DNA of 17,910 nt, from the NCBI GenBank assembly GCA_031283505.1, contig JAITBO010000216.1, forward strand, positions 1 through 17,910. The letters run 5' to 3'. Below the pieces are notes generated by a model. It saw only the letters and a program-made list of their open reading frames with translations, had not been told where the DNA came from and ran no database searches. The stretch is from Treponema sp. GTDB taxonomy: Bacteria; Spirochaetota; Spirochaetia; Treponematales; Breznakiellaceae. Shown here one piece after another: positions 1 through 7,470 of this stretch. Made by a program: the position numbers and the translations under genes. The first letter of the stretch is position 1; each line of letters starts with the position of its first letter.

Positions 1-207
1 CAGGAAACTATGCCTACTAAAAAATGTGCTAAAAACCTCCAAAATTCAGCAAATTTCTCTTGAATTTGACAAAATCTGATGCTTTTTTAGCTTCAGACTG
101 GCTGAATAGTTACAAAAAAACAAGGGTTTGCAAGAAAAAGTCAAAAAATCCGCCTTTTGCGGATGGACCGCCCCGGTTCTGTGTCTGCCGCTAGGCCGCC
201 GGAAGGC

Positions 208-768
208 TCATCTTTTCGCGGGCCGGAAAAAGCCGAAAAGACTGCCGCAGAAACCCCCGACGATGTGGGCAAATTCGGAAATATTGTCCGCCCTGAAGGA
301 ATTGATAAGCTCCTTTCCAAGGTACAGTATCAGAATAAGAATGAAGGTTAGGGGTATCTCGCCTTTATTGAAGTTGGTAAACGAAGCCAGCAGTATCAGC
401 ATAAAAACCACCCCGGAAGCCCCCAGAAGAAAACTGGAAAAAAACAGGGTGTTCAGGACCCCGGTGACCAGGGCGGTGACGGCGATCATCAGGAGGAGGC
501 TGCGGGAACCGTAGGTCGCCTCCAGGATGGGGCCGATGAGCAGGATAAAGGAAAAATTGGAGAGGAAATGGTTGATGTCCGCGTGGCCCATCACATGGGT
601 AAAGAGGGTCACCCAGTTTCTGACGCTCCCGAAGTGAAACCCTCCCCGGCCTGGAACCATGAACCAGGTCTGGGTAAGGCCCCGGAGTATGGTCTGGTTA
701 AGGACCAGCGCCGCCGCGCTGACAAACGTAAAGGTAAGCACTGTAGGGGCGTTGTATTTTATCTTCAT
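208..768 (-). CDS. Rhomboid-family intramembrane serine protease
   Basis: This 186-residue protein is very hydrophobic, with about six membrane segments (roughly residues 7-27, 64-84, 89-109, 112-132, 139-155 and 165-182), the compact rhomboid core. It has the family signatures. There is an H-x4-H-x3-N pattern in the second segment (HADINHFLSN, residues 62-71). The nucleophile motif GASG is at 116-119 (Ser118). The partner His168 lies in AHIVGG near the last segment, where the Ser-His dyad is expected. It should cleave membrane-protein substrates inside the cytoplasmic membrane; its substrate cannot be told from sequence. The start ATG has only a weak AAGGG upstream. The gene lies in the same direction as the exonuclease III gene upstream but is separated from it by a three-hairpin repeat array, so cotranscription is uncertain. 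No accessory domain is present. Confidence 0.88.
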   Translation of the reverse strand: MKIKYNAPTVLTFTFVSAAALVLNQTILRGLTQTWFMVPGRGGFHFGSVRNWVTLFTHVMGHADINHFLSNFSFILLIGPILEATYGSRSLLLMIAVTALVTGVLNTLFFSSFLLGASGVVFMLILLASFTNFNKGEIPLTFILILILYLGKELINSFRADNISEFAHIVGGFCGSLFGFFRPAKR

Positions 769-786
769 TGATTTGTATTACCCTTT

Positions 787-906
787 GAGGCTGTTCCAAA
801 ACTTCAGTTTTTGGAACAGCTTCCTTAGATTTAGTGGAAAAACCGGGTTTTTGCCGGTTTTTCCAAGAGATTAGTTCAAAACCAACCGGGTTTTGAACTA
901 ATCTCC
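787..906. repeat. Three consecutive perfect hairpins (palindromic repeat array, copy 1)
   Basis: Hairpin 1 has a 12-bp stem, 790-801 with 809-820. Hairpin 2 has a 12-bp stem, 835-846 with 854-865. Hairpin 3 has a 17-bp perfect stem, 867-883 with 889-905, and a 5-nt loop. The first two hairpins recur almost base for base at 2218-2300. The core GGCTGTTCCAAAACTTCAG also recurs in shorter palindromes elsewhere in the window. No T-tract follows the stems in either direction, so these are not classical intrinsic terminators, although they could stabilise or end transcripts between the two minus-strand genes. Confidence 0.85.
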
Positions 907-912
907 TTTATC

Positions 913-1695
913 TTAGCCTTCGAGCAATTCAAGTTGTACCGGACAGTGATCCGATCCCTGGACATCGGGCCGGATGGTCGAACTCCCCACCCGGCGTATA
1001 AAGCCGGGGTCCACGCAGTGATAGTCGATTCTCCATCCTACGTTCCGGTCCCGTGCGCCGCCCCGGTAGGACCACCAACTATAGTGGCCCCCTTCACCGG
1101 GCCGGAAGCGCCGGAAGGTGTCGATGTACCCCGCGCCGGTAAAGGCATCCATCCAGGCCCGCTCTTCGGGAAGGTAGCCGGCGTTCCCCTCGTTTTCTTT
1201 GGGCCGGGCCAGGTCTATGGGCGTATGGGCTATGTTGTAATCCCCGCAGAGGACCAGATGCCGGCCTTTGGCGGTCAGGCTGCCGCAAAGTTCCAACATG
1301 GCGGCACAGAAGTCCAGCTTATACCCCAGCCGGGCCCCCGCGTCCTGGGAATTGGGGAAATAGGCGCAGATAAGGACGAAGTCCCGGTAATCCGCCTGGA
1401 GAACCCGTCCCTCGTCATCGAAAGCCCCTATCCCCAGGGGCTTTACTTCATCAGGTTCGGTTTTGCTGTAGATGGCCGTCCCGGAATAGCCCTTCTTTTT
1501 GGCGCTGGCCCAGTAGGAAAAATAGGGCTTCCCCGCCGTGTCCGCCGGGCGGATCAGATCCGGGGAAAGCTGATCCGGAGCGGCCTTGGTTTCCTGCATA
1601 CAGAGAATATCCGGCGATTCGTCCCGTATCCATTGGACAAACCCCCGCTTCTCGACCGCCCGTATCCCATTGACGTTCCACGAAAGTATCCGCAT
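913..1695 (-). CDS. xthA: Exodeoxyribonuclease III (AP endonuclease)
   Basis: This 260-residue protein is full length for the ExoIII/APE1 family of Mg-dependent AP endonuclease / 3'-5' exonucleases, which act in base excision repair. The catalytic motifs are all present and in order: SWNVNGIRA with Asn7; MQETK with the metal ligand Glu35; YFPN with Tyr112; LCGDYNIAHTPIDL with Asp152 and Asn154; RIDYHCV near residue 222; and the terminal GSDHCPV with Asp249-His250. It starts at the ATG of MRILSWN, where families of this type begin, with GGAG about seven bases upstream. It is a cytoplasmic stand-alone enzyme. The codon-rich G+C coding strand also leaves a long open frame on the opposite strand, which is not a gene. 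The symbol exoA is used for the same enzyme in some species. Confidence 0.96.
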   Translation of the reverse strand: MRILSWNVNGIRAVEKRGFVQWIRDESPDILCMQETKAAPDQLSPDLIRPADTAGKPYFSYWASAKKKGYSGTAIYSKTEPDEVKPLGIGAFDDEGRVLQADYRDFVLICAYFPNSQDAGARLGYKLDFCAAMLELCGSLTAKGRHLVLCGDYNIAHTPIDLARPKENEGNAGYLPEERAWMDAFTGAGYIDTFRRFRPGEGGHYSWWSYRGGARDRNVGWRIDYHCVDPGFIRRVGSSTIRPDVQGSDHCPVQLELLEG

Positions 1696-1783
1696 CCTTT
1701 AGCTCCATACTTACCATAGCATTCTTTCTTCCCTTAGCCAATGCCCCGTATATTGCAGGATAAACGCATAGGAATTTTAACCA

Positions 1784-1948
1784 TGGAGATACACGGAGTT
1801 TTTATTACTAATCGGGTTTTATCTCCCTGCAACTCCGTGGTAGTTTTTTTCTAAGAACATAGTGATTTAGGGCAATTTTATGGAGTAAAAAAGTAAATGC
1901 AGGACCCCTTCCGTTTTTACTTCCGCGTACTCCGTGGTAAATTTTTTA
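1784..1948. repeat. CTCCGTGGT-T-rich short repeats between tRNA-Leu and xthA
   Basis: The gap between the exonuclease gene and the tRNA has no credible coding region. It holds an inverted copy (ACACGGAGTTTTT, about 1791) and two direct copies of a CTCCGTGGT motif followed by a T-rich run (about 1834 and 1930). The same motif with a T7 run occurs at about 2418 and 7950. They are downstream of genes in different settings and may be scattered remnants of a repeat family. No function can be assigned from sequence. Confidence 0.5.
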
Positions 1949-1969
1949 TGCCAATAAAGTCCGGAACTA

Positions 1970-2052
1970 TGCCGGGGACGGGAGTTGAACCCGTACCCCC
2001 TTGCGGGGAGGGGATTTTAAGTCCCCGGTGTCTACCATTCCACCACCCCGGC
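1970..2052 (-). tRNA. tRNA-Leu (anticodon UAA)
   Basis: The minus strand folds as a class II tRNA. The 7-bp acceptor stem pairs GCCGGGG (from 2052) with CCCCGGC, followed by a discriminator A at 1970. The D-arm is TGGTGGAATGGTAGACAC. The anticodon stem GGGGA/TCCCC encloses CTTAAAA, giving anticodon UAA. A long variable arm (CCCCGCAAGGGGG) follows, then a T-arm with GGTTCAACTCC. The long variable arm and the UAA anticodon identify leucine. The CCA tail is not encoded (TAG follows), so it must be added after transcription. It stands alone rather than in a tRNA cluster. Confidence 0.97.
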
Positions 2053-2120
2053 ATTTCTAAGCGGCTTTCAGGCTACCATATACGCCACCCGGCAAACACA
2101 CGCGAAACATTACCAAAACT

Positions 2121-2150
2121 AGTGTATCATATTCTATCACCCTGGGGCAA
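2121..2150 (-). promoter_or_regulatory. Possible promoter of tRNA-Leu
   Basis: On the minus strand TTGCCC (2145-2150) is separated by 18 bases from TACACT (2121-2126), within the context GAATATGATACACT. This would start transcription about 60 bases ahead of the mature tRNA 5' end. The match to the sigma-70 consensus is partial, so this is a proposal only. Confidence 0.3.
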
Positions 2151-2217
2151 GGGATCGCTTTGCCTCATCAGCAATTCTCAGTTTGAAAAAACAATGCCCT
2201 AAATTGACAAAATATGT

Positions 2218-2357
2218 GAGGCTGTTCCAAAACTTCAGTTTTTGGAACAGCTTCCTTGGATTTACTGGAAAAACCGGGTTTTTGACCGGGTTTTCCAAGA
2301 GCCTGTTCCAAAACCATGCGCGTTTAGCGCACAATCAATTAGTTTTGGAACAGGCTC
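2218..2357. repeat. Palindromic repeat array, copy 2, with a branched third hairpin
   Basis: The first 80 or so bases repeat those at 787-869 with only a few changes: hairpin 1 at 2221-2251, hairpin 2 about 2266-2298. The third element differs. It is a perfect 16-bp stem, 2299-2314 (GAGCCTGTTCCAAAAC) with 2342-2357, enclosing a small inner hairpin (TGCGCGTTTAGCGCA). The third stem itself contains the CTGTTCCAAAAC core of hairpin 1. It lies upstream of the tRNA and downstream of nothing coding, so it is not simply a terminator of a neighbouring gene. Confidence 0.85.
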
Positions 2358-2412
2358 ATACGGCTATTTTTTTCTTGTTTCCTCTGTGTAACTCAGAGAA
2401 CCTCTGGTTCCA

Positions 2413-2475
2413 AAACTCCGTGGTTTTTTTCTTAAAACGGGTAATGATACCTGAATTGTGGGTCAAGTTTAGAGC
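2413..2475. repeat. Unoccupied repeat locus matching 7945-8045
   Basis: The left part, CTCCGTGG + T7 + CTTAAAAC, and the right part, TAATGATACCTGAATTG, match the flanks of the hairpin at 7973-8008. Here only GGG lies between them instead of the palindrome. About 28 of 29 bases match on the left and 25 of 29 on the right, counted by eye. Confidence 0.7.
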
Positions 2476-2523
2476 AAAGCCGGGGGGCTTGTTTTTGTGA
2501 ATCGCTCAAAGCGGTTAGTTTTG

Positions 2524-2541
2524 GAGCCGCCTAAAGGCGGC
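2524..2541. repeat. Short perfect hairpin AGCCGCC-TAAA-GGCGGCT
   Basis: A 7-bp stem with a TAAA loop lies just ahead of the first recognisable IS630 homology. No T-tract follows in either direction. It may mark the junction where the 5' half of the element was lost. Confidence 0.45.
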
Positions 2542-2551
2542 TGTGGTTGGC

Positions 2552-3186
2552 GGAGTTTGTAGCCGGTATGGAGGATGTACTTGATGTATACACCCGGAAA
2601 CGGGATGTAAAGCGCTGCCGGTCTGTATGGACGAATGTCCCAAACAACTGATAGGGGGAAACCTGAAGTCCGCTGCCGATTAAACCGGGACAGCCTGCGT
2701 GTATTGACACGGAATATGAGAGAAAGGGGGCCTGGGATATTTTATGTTTGTGGCGCTTTTGGAAGGCTGGTGAAGGGCTGAAATCACCGCACAGAGAACC
2801 GTAGGGATAGGACGGAACAAATACAACGAATGGCGGACGAAGGCTTTCCGGCGGCTGAGAAAATCATACTGGTTATGGATAACCTGAATACCCATAGTAG
2901 TACGTCTGTGTATGAAACTTTTCCGGCAGAAGAAGCGAAAGGGCTTAAAGACAGGCTGGAAATTCAATATAGTCCGAAAGATGGGAGAGGGCTTAATATG
3001 GCCGGGATAGAACTCAATGTGATAAACAACCAAGGCCTGTCACTGCGGATACCCACTCTAGAACGAATGAGGGAAGAAGCGGTGACATGGAACCGGAGAC
3101 GCAATAAGGAAGCCTGTAAAATCAACTGGCGTTTTACTACTACTGATGCCCGGATAAAACTTCACGGCTTATATCCAGAGTTTTAG
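2552..3186 (+). pseudogene. Decayed IS630-family transposase (C-terminal half)
   Basis: The N-terminal half is missing. Homology begins at EFVAGMEDVLDVYTR and runs through several frame changes and stops (around 2630-2830) to an open 3' part at 2830-3186. That part carries the second catalytic Asp region VMDNLNTHSS and the family ending NKEACKINWRFTTTDARIKL. The third catalytic acidic residue of the DDE triad should be Glu three positions after Asn in LNMA-E; here the codon is GGG, giving LNMAG. The copy is therefore dead both by frameshifts and by loss of a catalytic residue. The right terminal inverted repeat is still present and overlaps the stop codon. The surrounding 2120-2550 segment contains only repeats. 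Confidence 0.88.
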
Positions 3187-3210
3187 TCTAAGCAAGGTGC
3201 TAGGTTAGAA
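3181..3210. repeat. Right terminal inverted repeat of the decayed IS630 element
   Basis: Read on the minus strand, this segment aligns with 17730-17758 ahead of the transposase start at the right end of the window. The two share TTCT, TTG and a terminal AGACTAAAA block, allowing one gap. That is the arrangement expected of the two ends of related IS630-family elements. The exact outer boundary and the TA target duplication cannot be fixed by eye. Confidence 0.6.
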
Positions 3211-3336
3211 ATTCGTTTGTGGATTATCTATGACGTGGATTTATACTTTATTTTTAGACAACCTTATGCCAAATCCAGTACGGTAAAATACAAATAATTT
3301 TCTAATTTGGGGTTTCTATTTTATGAGGAGGTAGTT

Positions 3337-4946
3337 ATGAAAAACTACAAAAAAATTTTGACGGGGATACCCTGTATTTTACTGGTATCCATAGCGTTGG
3401 CTGGTTGTAGTGATATTTTCACTCCTCCAGAAACAACAGACTTTAATGGACCGGTTGATGGCAACCTTACTTGGCGTGGCGAGCTTGCTCTTACTCGGCT
3501 GATGGTAAGCCATACTACTGATATAGAGACTCTGGAGAAAATGGCAAATAGTATCCTCCAGATAGATATAGGAGGAGGAGCCGCAAGGAGTGTTGCAAAA
3601 TTTCCAACTATTACCGGAGTACGGAAAGTTACGAGCATCCCCGCAAAATCCTTTAGCTCCGACGGTGAGGGTGCCCGTTCTGTTGTAGCGGAATGTGAAG
3701 AACCGGTAGAGCTTTATACCTTTGAAGTGACAGACGTGGCTCAAGAGACAACAGGGTATATCCTGGCTTCCAATGACAACCGCATCGGGAACATCCTCGC
3801 TATTGTTGAGAATGGGGAGTTTGATGACCCGGATAACCCCTTTACCGAAATACTGCATAAAAACCTTGAGGCATATATCGATGAGACAATAGCGGCATAC
3901 GAGACGCTTACTGATGCGGACGCGCTTGCGGCGCTTGAAAAATTGAAACCCCGGGAAGAAGGCCGCAAATTGATTTCTCATTGGGATTCAGTGAAGGACT
4001 ATCTGAACTCAGGCTTTTATATTGATCCTGATTATAATTACACTTCTGATTTTCAGGTAGTAAAGGCTCCCCTTATAACCACAAAATGGAACCAGACTGC
4101 CCCCTATAGTAACTATTTGAACTATGCGTTATATCTGGAGGGGAAGACAGCCAAAAATTACAAAGCTGGATGCGTACCGGTAGCATTGGCACAACTGGTA
4201 ACCTACATCAGTATATGATCCCGATAACTCCCACCGTCACGGCGTTTAATCAGCCCACAATAGACAGTTGGAATCCGAAAGCCGGTCTCTGGACCGGACA
4301 ATATAATTGGACGGCTATGAAGAATATCAGTACGCTTACCGAAGGCAATACTGCCTTAGTTGGGCAGATTGGGGTATTACTGTATCAAATTGGTAAAAAC
4401 CTTAATGTTGACTATAGAGCAGAAGATACTTCCTTATCTTTTGACTTAGATACTATCACCAATCAAATAAGTTCAACCCCTCTTATGAATACACTACAGG
4501 CGATGGGATATACCACAGGTAATGGCTTTCAGTATGTACCTTATGTAGACAATACTTCTGCCGGGACTGCTTACCGAACCACCAGAAAGAATACTTTGAA
4601 TCAAGGCCATCCTTATTTGCTAAGTGGGGTTGATAAACAGGGGAGTACTAACCCCTCACAGTGGATAGGTCATGCATGGCTGGTTGATGGCTATGGAACG
4701 ATGACCTACTATTGCGAAGCATTGAGGCATCCTAGTGGTACTATAATTGAAGTAGAGATTACCTTAACTAACGACCGTATGATGGTACATTGCAATATGG
4801 GAAGAGAAATAGGAAACGGATGGTACATTGATGGTATCTTTGATGTTGCGAATATGGCAAGTTTTCCCGGTAACGATATAGGCCCGGACGGCGTACCTGA
4901 TTTCTCCGACTATGTTAATTGGATGGTGTCAGTACCGAACTTGTAG
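3337..4946 (+). pseudogene. C10-family (streptopain-type) cysteine peptidase, lipoprotein, one frameshift
   Basis: The true start is the ATG preceded by GAGGAGG. A lipoprotein signal peptide ends in LAGC (Cys24), so the product would be exported and lipidated. A prodomain-like part (YILASNDNRIGNILAIVENG) precedes the catalytic domain. The nucleophile lies in AGCVPVALAQ (codon 4171-4173, residue 279). The reading frame then breaks at about 4206 (LVTY, then ISI and stop), but the adjacent frame continues at HQYMIPITPTVT. The catalytic His is in GHAWLVDGY (codon 4671-4673), and NGWYIDGIFDV follows. Restoring one C after 4206 gives TYHQY and a 536-residue protein. Everything else is intact, so this is either a very recent pseudogene or a sequence error; I see no slippery heptamer. 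Secreted C10 peptidases digest host or prey protein. Codon use is AT-rich compared with flanking genes. Confidence 0.85.
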
Positions 4947-4967
4947 AATTTTATCTATGCTGTATAT

Positions 4968-4988
4968 ACCCCGCCATAGAGGTGGGGT
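4968..4988 (+). terminator. Intercistronic hairpin between peptidase and lipoprotein genes
   Basis: ACCCCGCC (4968-4975) pairs with GGTGGGGT (4981-4988), an 8-bp stem with one G-T pair and a 5-nt loop, followed by TTGTGG. The T-run is poor, so it is more likely a processing or partial attenuation site than a strong terminator. It lies 40 bases ahead of the downstream lipoprotein start. Confidence 0.4.
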
Positions 4989-5028
4989 TTGTGGATTGAC
5001 CCAATTGAAAGATAAGGAGACAGGTAAT

Positions 5029-5655
5029 ATGAAGCAAAATATCTTGAGCATATTGGCGGTATTTGCCGCTTTGTTGTTCAGCGCCTGTAATTTAGCGTTT
5101 GATTTTTCCGGTATTCAGCAAAAAAAGACGGTGGAGGACGACAGCACTCCCACACCGGAACAGAAATCCGGGCAGGAAATACAAAGCATGGAACAACTCT
5201 TTGATCCGGATGTTTTCAATGCACAGAGAGCCGCGTGGGAAGCGGAGCATCCTAGTCGCTATAGTTTTTATCAGGGGCATAGTGGTGGGGATGTGTATCT
5301 ATCAACTGTTATTACTGTAATAGATAATATACCGGATACGATGGTACTGCCAGATAAAGATGAGACAGATTCCTTATTGCGTTGCAGTACCATATCAGAG
5401 TTATACGGAAAAATTGACACGGTATGGAATGAACTGCGCTATACGGACGCGTTATTTTTGATCAAATATGACGATCAACGCCGTTACCCGAAGTTTATAG
5501 AAATCAAGAACATCAATGACAGCGGATATGATTATCGGGTATATATAGTGGTGGCATATGATAAAGAAGTGATTATTGTTGATAGTTCGGGGGATGACAA
5601 TATTCCCTCATCTTCTGGAACCATAATTGATTTATCGGATATTCATTGGTGGTGA
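5029..5655 (+). CDS. Small exported lipoprotein, possibly DUF6174-like
   Basis: The start is the ATG of MKQNILSILAVFAALL, preceded by AAGGAGA; longer upstream frames lack a ribosome site. The signal peptide ends in FSAC (Cys20), giving a 208-residue lipoprotein. A Thr/Pro/Glu-rich linker follows. The folded part then carries W..HPSRYSFYQG, a TISELYGKID helix, and LIKYDDQRRYPKFIEI...D..YDYRVYI. This order of a tyrosine-rich strand, a short helix and a YD..YP strand resembles small DUF6174-type proteins, but I rate that as moderate. It follows the C10 peptidase with the same AT-rich composition and could be expressed with it. Many C10 peptidases have a neighbouring inhibitor, but nothing in this protein proves such a role. 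Confidence 0.75.
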   Translation: MKQNILSILAVFAALLFSACNLAFDFSGIQQKKTVEDDSTPTPEQKSGQEIQSMEQLFDPDVFNAQRAAWEAEHPSRYSFYQGHSGGDVYLSTVITVIDNIPDTMVLPDKDETDSLLRCSTISELYGKIDTVWNELRYTDALFLIKYDDQRRYPKFIEIKNINDSGYDYRVYIVVAYDKEVIIVDSSGDDNIPSSSGTIIDLSDIHWW

Positions 5656-5708
5656 ACCGAGGTAAATTTCAGCGGCAATATGCTGGCTCTAAAGCCAACT
5701 CCCAGACA

Positions 5709-6530
5709 GCCCTCCGGTGATCTCCGCCTATGTAGGGGCCGACATTACTTCGGGCATCCTCGTCACCCGGCTTGCGCATAAAAAGGGTCTCAACCTTTTC
5801 ATCGACATCGGCACCAACGGAGAGATGGTCCTTGCCAAAGACGGGCGACTGGCGGCTTCTTCCACCGCCGCGGGTCCCGCCTTTGAGGGGATGAACATAT
5901 CCTGCGGTATGCGGGCAGGCGCCGGCGCCGTCGAATCCTTTACCGTCGACGACTCAGGCTCCCTTTCATACAAGACCATCGGCGATACAAAAGCTGCCGG
6001 CATCTGCGGCAGCGGACTTTTGGACATCGCCGGGGAACTTGTGCGCACAGGGCTTATCAACAAAAACGGCCGCCTTGTTTCGCCTGACGGTGGAGCGTAC
6101 CCGCCGGCATTGAAAGAACGAATGGGGCACATTGACGGCAAGAACGCTTTCTTTATCTCAGGCGACGTGTACCTCTCCCAGAAGGACATCAGGCAGATTC
6201 AGCTTGCCAAAGGGGCGATACGTTGCGGCATAGAGATGCTCCTCTCTCGTTTCGATGTTACTGCGGAGGAAGTTGGCGAAGTTATCATCGGCGGTTCCTT
6301 CGGCTACCACCTCAACGAAAGGAGCCTGGTCAACATCGGCCTTTTGCCGCCCCAATGCGCCGGAAAAATCACATTCGCCGGAAACACCTCCCTGTCCGGG
6401 GCCGCCGCCTTTCTTCTTAACGTCCCGTTCCGGGAGGAGATGCGGAAATTGGCCGCCGGGGGTTGACCGGGTAGAACTGGCGCAGGACGCTGAATTCGAG
6501 CGGACCTTTATCAAACACCTGGGCTTTTAA
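5709..6530 (+). pseudogene. Truncated corrinoid-activation ATPase (RACo / DUF4445 type)
   Basis: Only the C-terminal ASKHA ATPase part remains. From PPVISAYVGADITSG it runs through DIGTNGEMVL, AGPAFEGMNISCGMRA, GICGSGLLDIAGELVRTG and VIIGGSFGYHLN, the signature blocks of proteins that reductively reactivate corrinoid methyl-transfer proteins using ATP. The ferredoxin domain and the first half of the ATPase (several hundred residues) are absent. The 50 bases upstream do not continue the family. There is no plausible ribosome site at the only in-frame GTG (5717). Near the end an extra G in the G5 run about 6460-6465 shifts the frame. The adjacent frame supplies the true C-terminus, VDRVELAQDAEFERTF, ending at 6530. 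It is 15 bases upstream of the UroD-type gene, as in a former operon. Confidence 0.85.
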
Positions 6531-6545
6531 CCATGCCCCGCAGCC

Positions 6546-7345
6546 ATGATCCGGCAAATCGATCTTAACGCCTACTGCGCGGGCCACCTTTCCGGCAGTA
6601 TTTTGAACGACAGAATCGTTGCCTTCCCCCAGAGTTTTGTCACCGAGGCGAAAGTCCTGGGCGCGGCGGCCCACAGGACCGGCGATGGATTCGAGACGGT
6701 CCAATATCTCTTTGAAGAACCTGAAGCCCTGCTCGGTCTCCCCTGCATCGCGGAAGCCGAACCGGTGCGCCGGGTGCTGGAACAGATACGCGGAGCGCCG
6801 AAGGATAAAACCCTGCTCCTCAAAGCCAACGGCCCCTATTCGATCCTTGCCTCTTTGATCGATCCCCGGCACCTTTACCGCTGGCTGGTAAAACACCGTC
6901 CCACCGTCCGCCAAGCTCTGGATCGGATCACCGCGGACCTTGCGGAGTATCTGTGCGCCGCAGCCGCCTGCGGAGTCTCGATCATTTCCCTTGCCGATCC
7001 TTACGCCAACCTGGAGGTGTTGGGAGAAAAGCGTTACCGTGAATTTGCCGCGCCCTTCCTGATGCGGCTGATGAGGGACATCGCTTCCGGAGTTGACGGA
7101 TGCGTGGAGAAACCCGGGGTACTTCTTCACCTTTGCCCCACAATTCGGTTCCCCTCGTGCGGCTGGGATACCTGGACATCCGGAATATCCCGGTCAAACA
7201 CGATTCATATATCGACGCGTTGATCCGGCCTTCCGGTTTCAAGCCGGGGCTTACCATTTTGGGAGATCAGTGCATCTACGCGCAAAACACGGAAAAACTG
7301 GTGGTCCTCACTTTTGCCGACGGTCCTCATTCTTCTTTTATATAA
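6546..7345 (+). pseudogene. UroD-type corrinoid methyltransferase, frameshifted
   Basis: The first 195 or so residues are in one frame (MIRQIDLNAYCAGH to LLHLCP). They look like the uroporphyrinogen-decarboxylase fold used by cobamide methyltransferases (MtaA/CmuA-like), with LKANGPYSILASLIDP and SIISLADPYANLEVLG. At about 7131-7135 a base is missing from a C-run. The next frame continues HNSVPLVRLGYLDIRNIPV and ends LTILGDQCIYAQNTEKL, which is the expected C-terminal block with its cysteine. With the base restored it would be 266 residues, shorter than the usual 330-350. The gene follows the RACo remnant directly, and together they point to a lost corrinoid-dependent methyl-transfer (demethylation) system. 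True uroporphyrinogen decarboxylase is less likely, given the neighbour and the poor N-terminus. Confidence 0.75.
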
Positions 7346-7470
7346 CGCGAGTCCGATAATTTAGAAGGCCAAATGTCAAATTTATATTGGGCGCATCATC
7401 TCCTTCGGGTCTGTGCTATAAGGAAAGGATTGTTAAACTGTATGTGTAGGGATATATGAACCGGCTGCGC

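Noticed and set aside
787..906. Hairpins as rho-independent terminators of xthA
   Set aside because: There is no T-run after any stem on the minus strand, and near-identical copies occur away from gene ends.
934..1719. 261-codon open frame on the plus strand
   Set aside because: It is antisense to exodeoxyribonuclease III over its whole length. It is Pro/Gly/Arg-rich without any family motif and is explained by high G+C third positions.
1897..2202. 101-codon frame over the tRNA
   Set aside because: It runs antisense through tRNA-Leu(UAA) and into repeats, with no recognisable protein.
787..2357. Repeats as a CRISPR array
   Set aside because: Units are palindromes of differing stems with no regular spacers, and no cas gene is present.
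4195..4215. Programmed -1 frameshift in the C10 peptidase
   Set aside because: There is no X-XXY-YYZ slippery site or downstream pseudoknot that I can see at the frame break, and the missing C restores a conserved TYH directly.
6546..7345. True uroporphyrinogen decarboxylase (hemE)
   Set aside because: Its neighbour is a corrinoid activator, and the C-terminal GDQCIYAQ-type block fits cobamide methyltransferases better.
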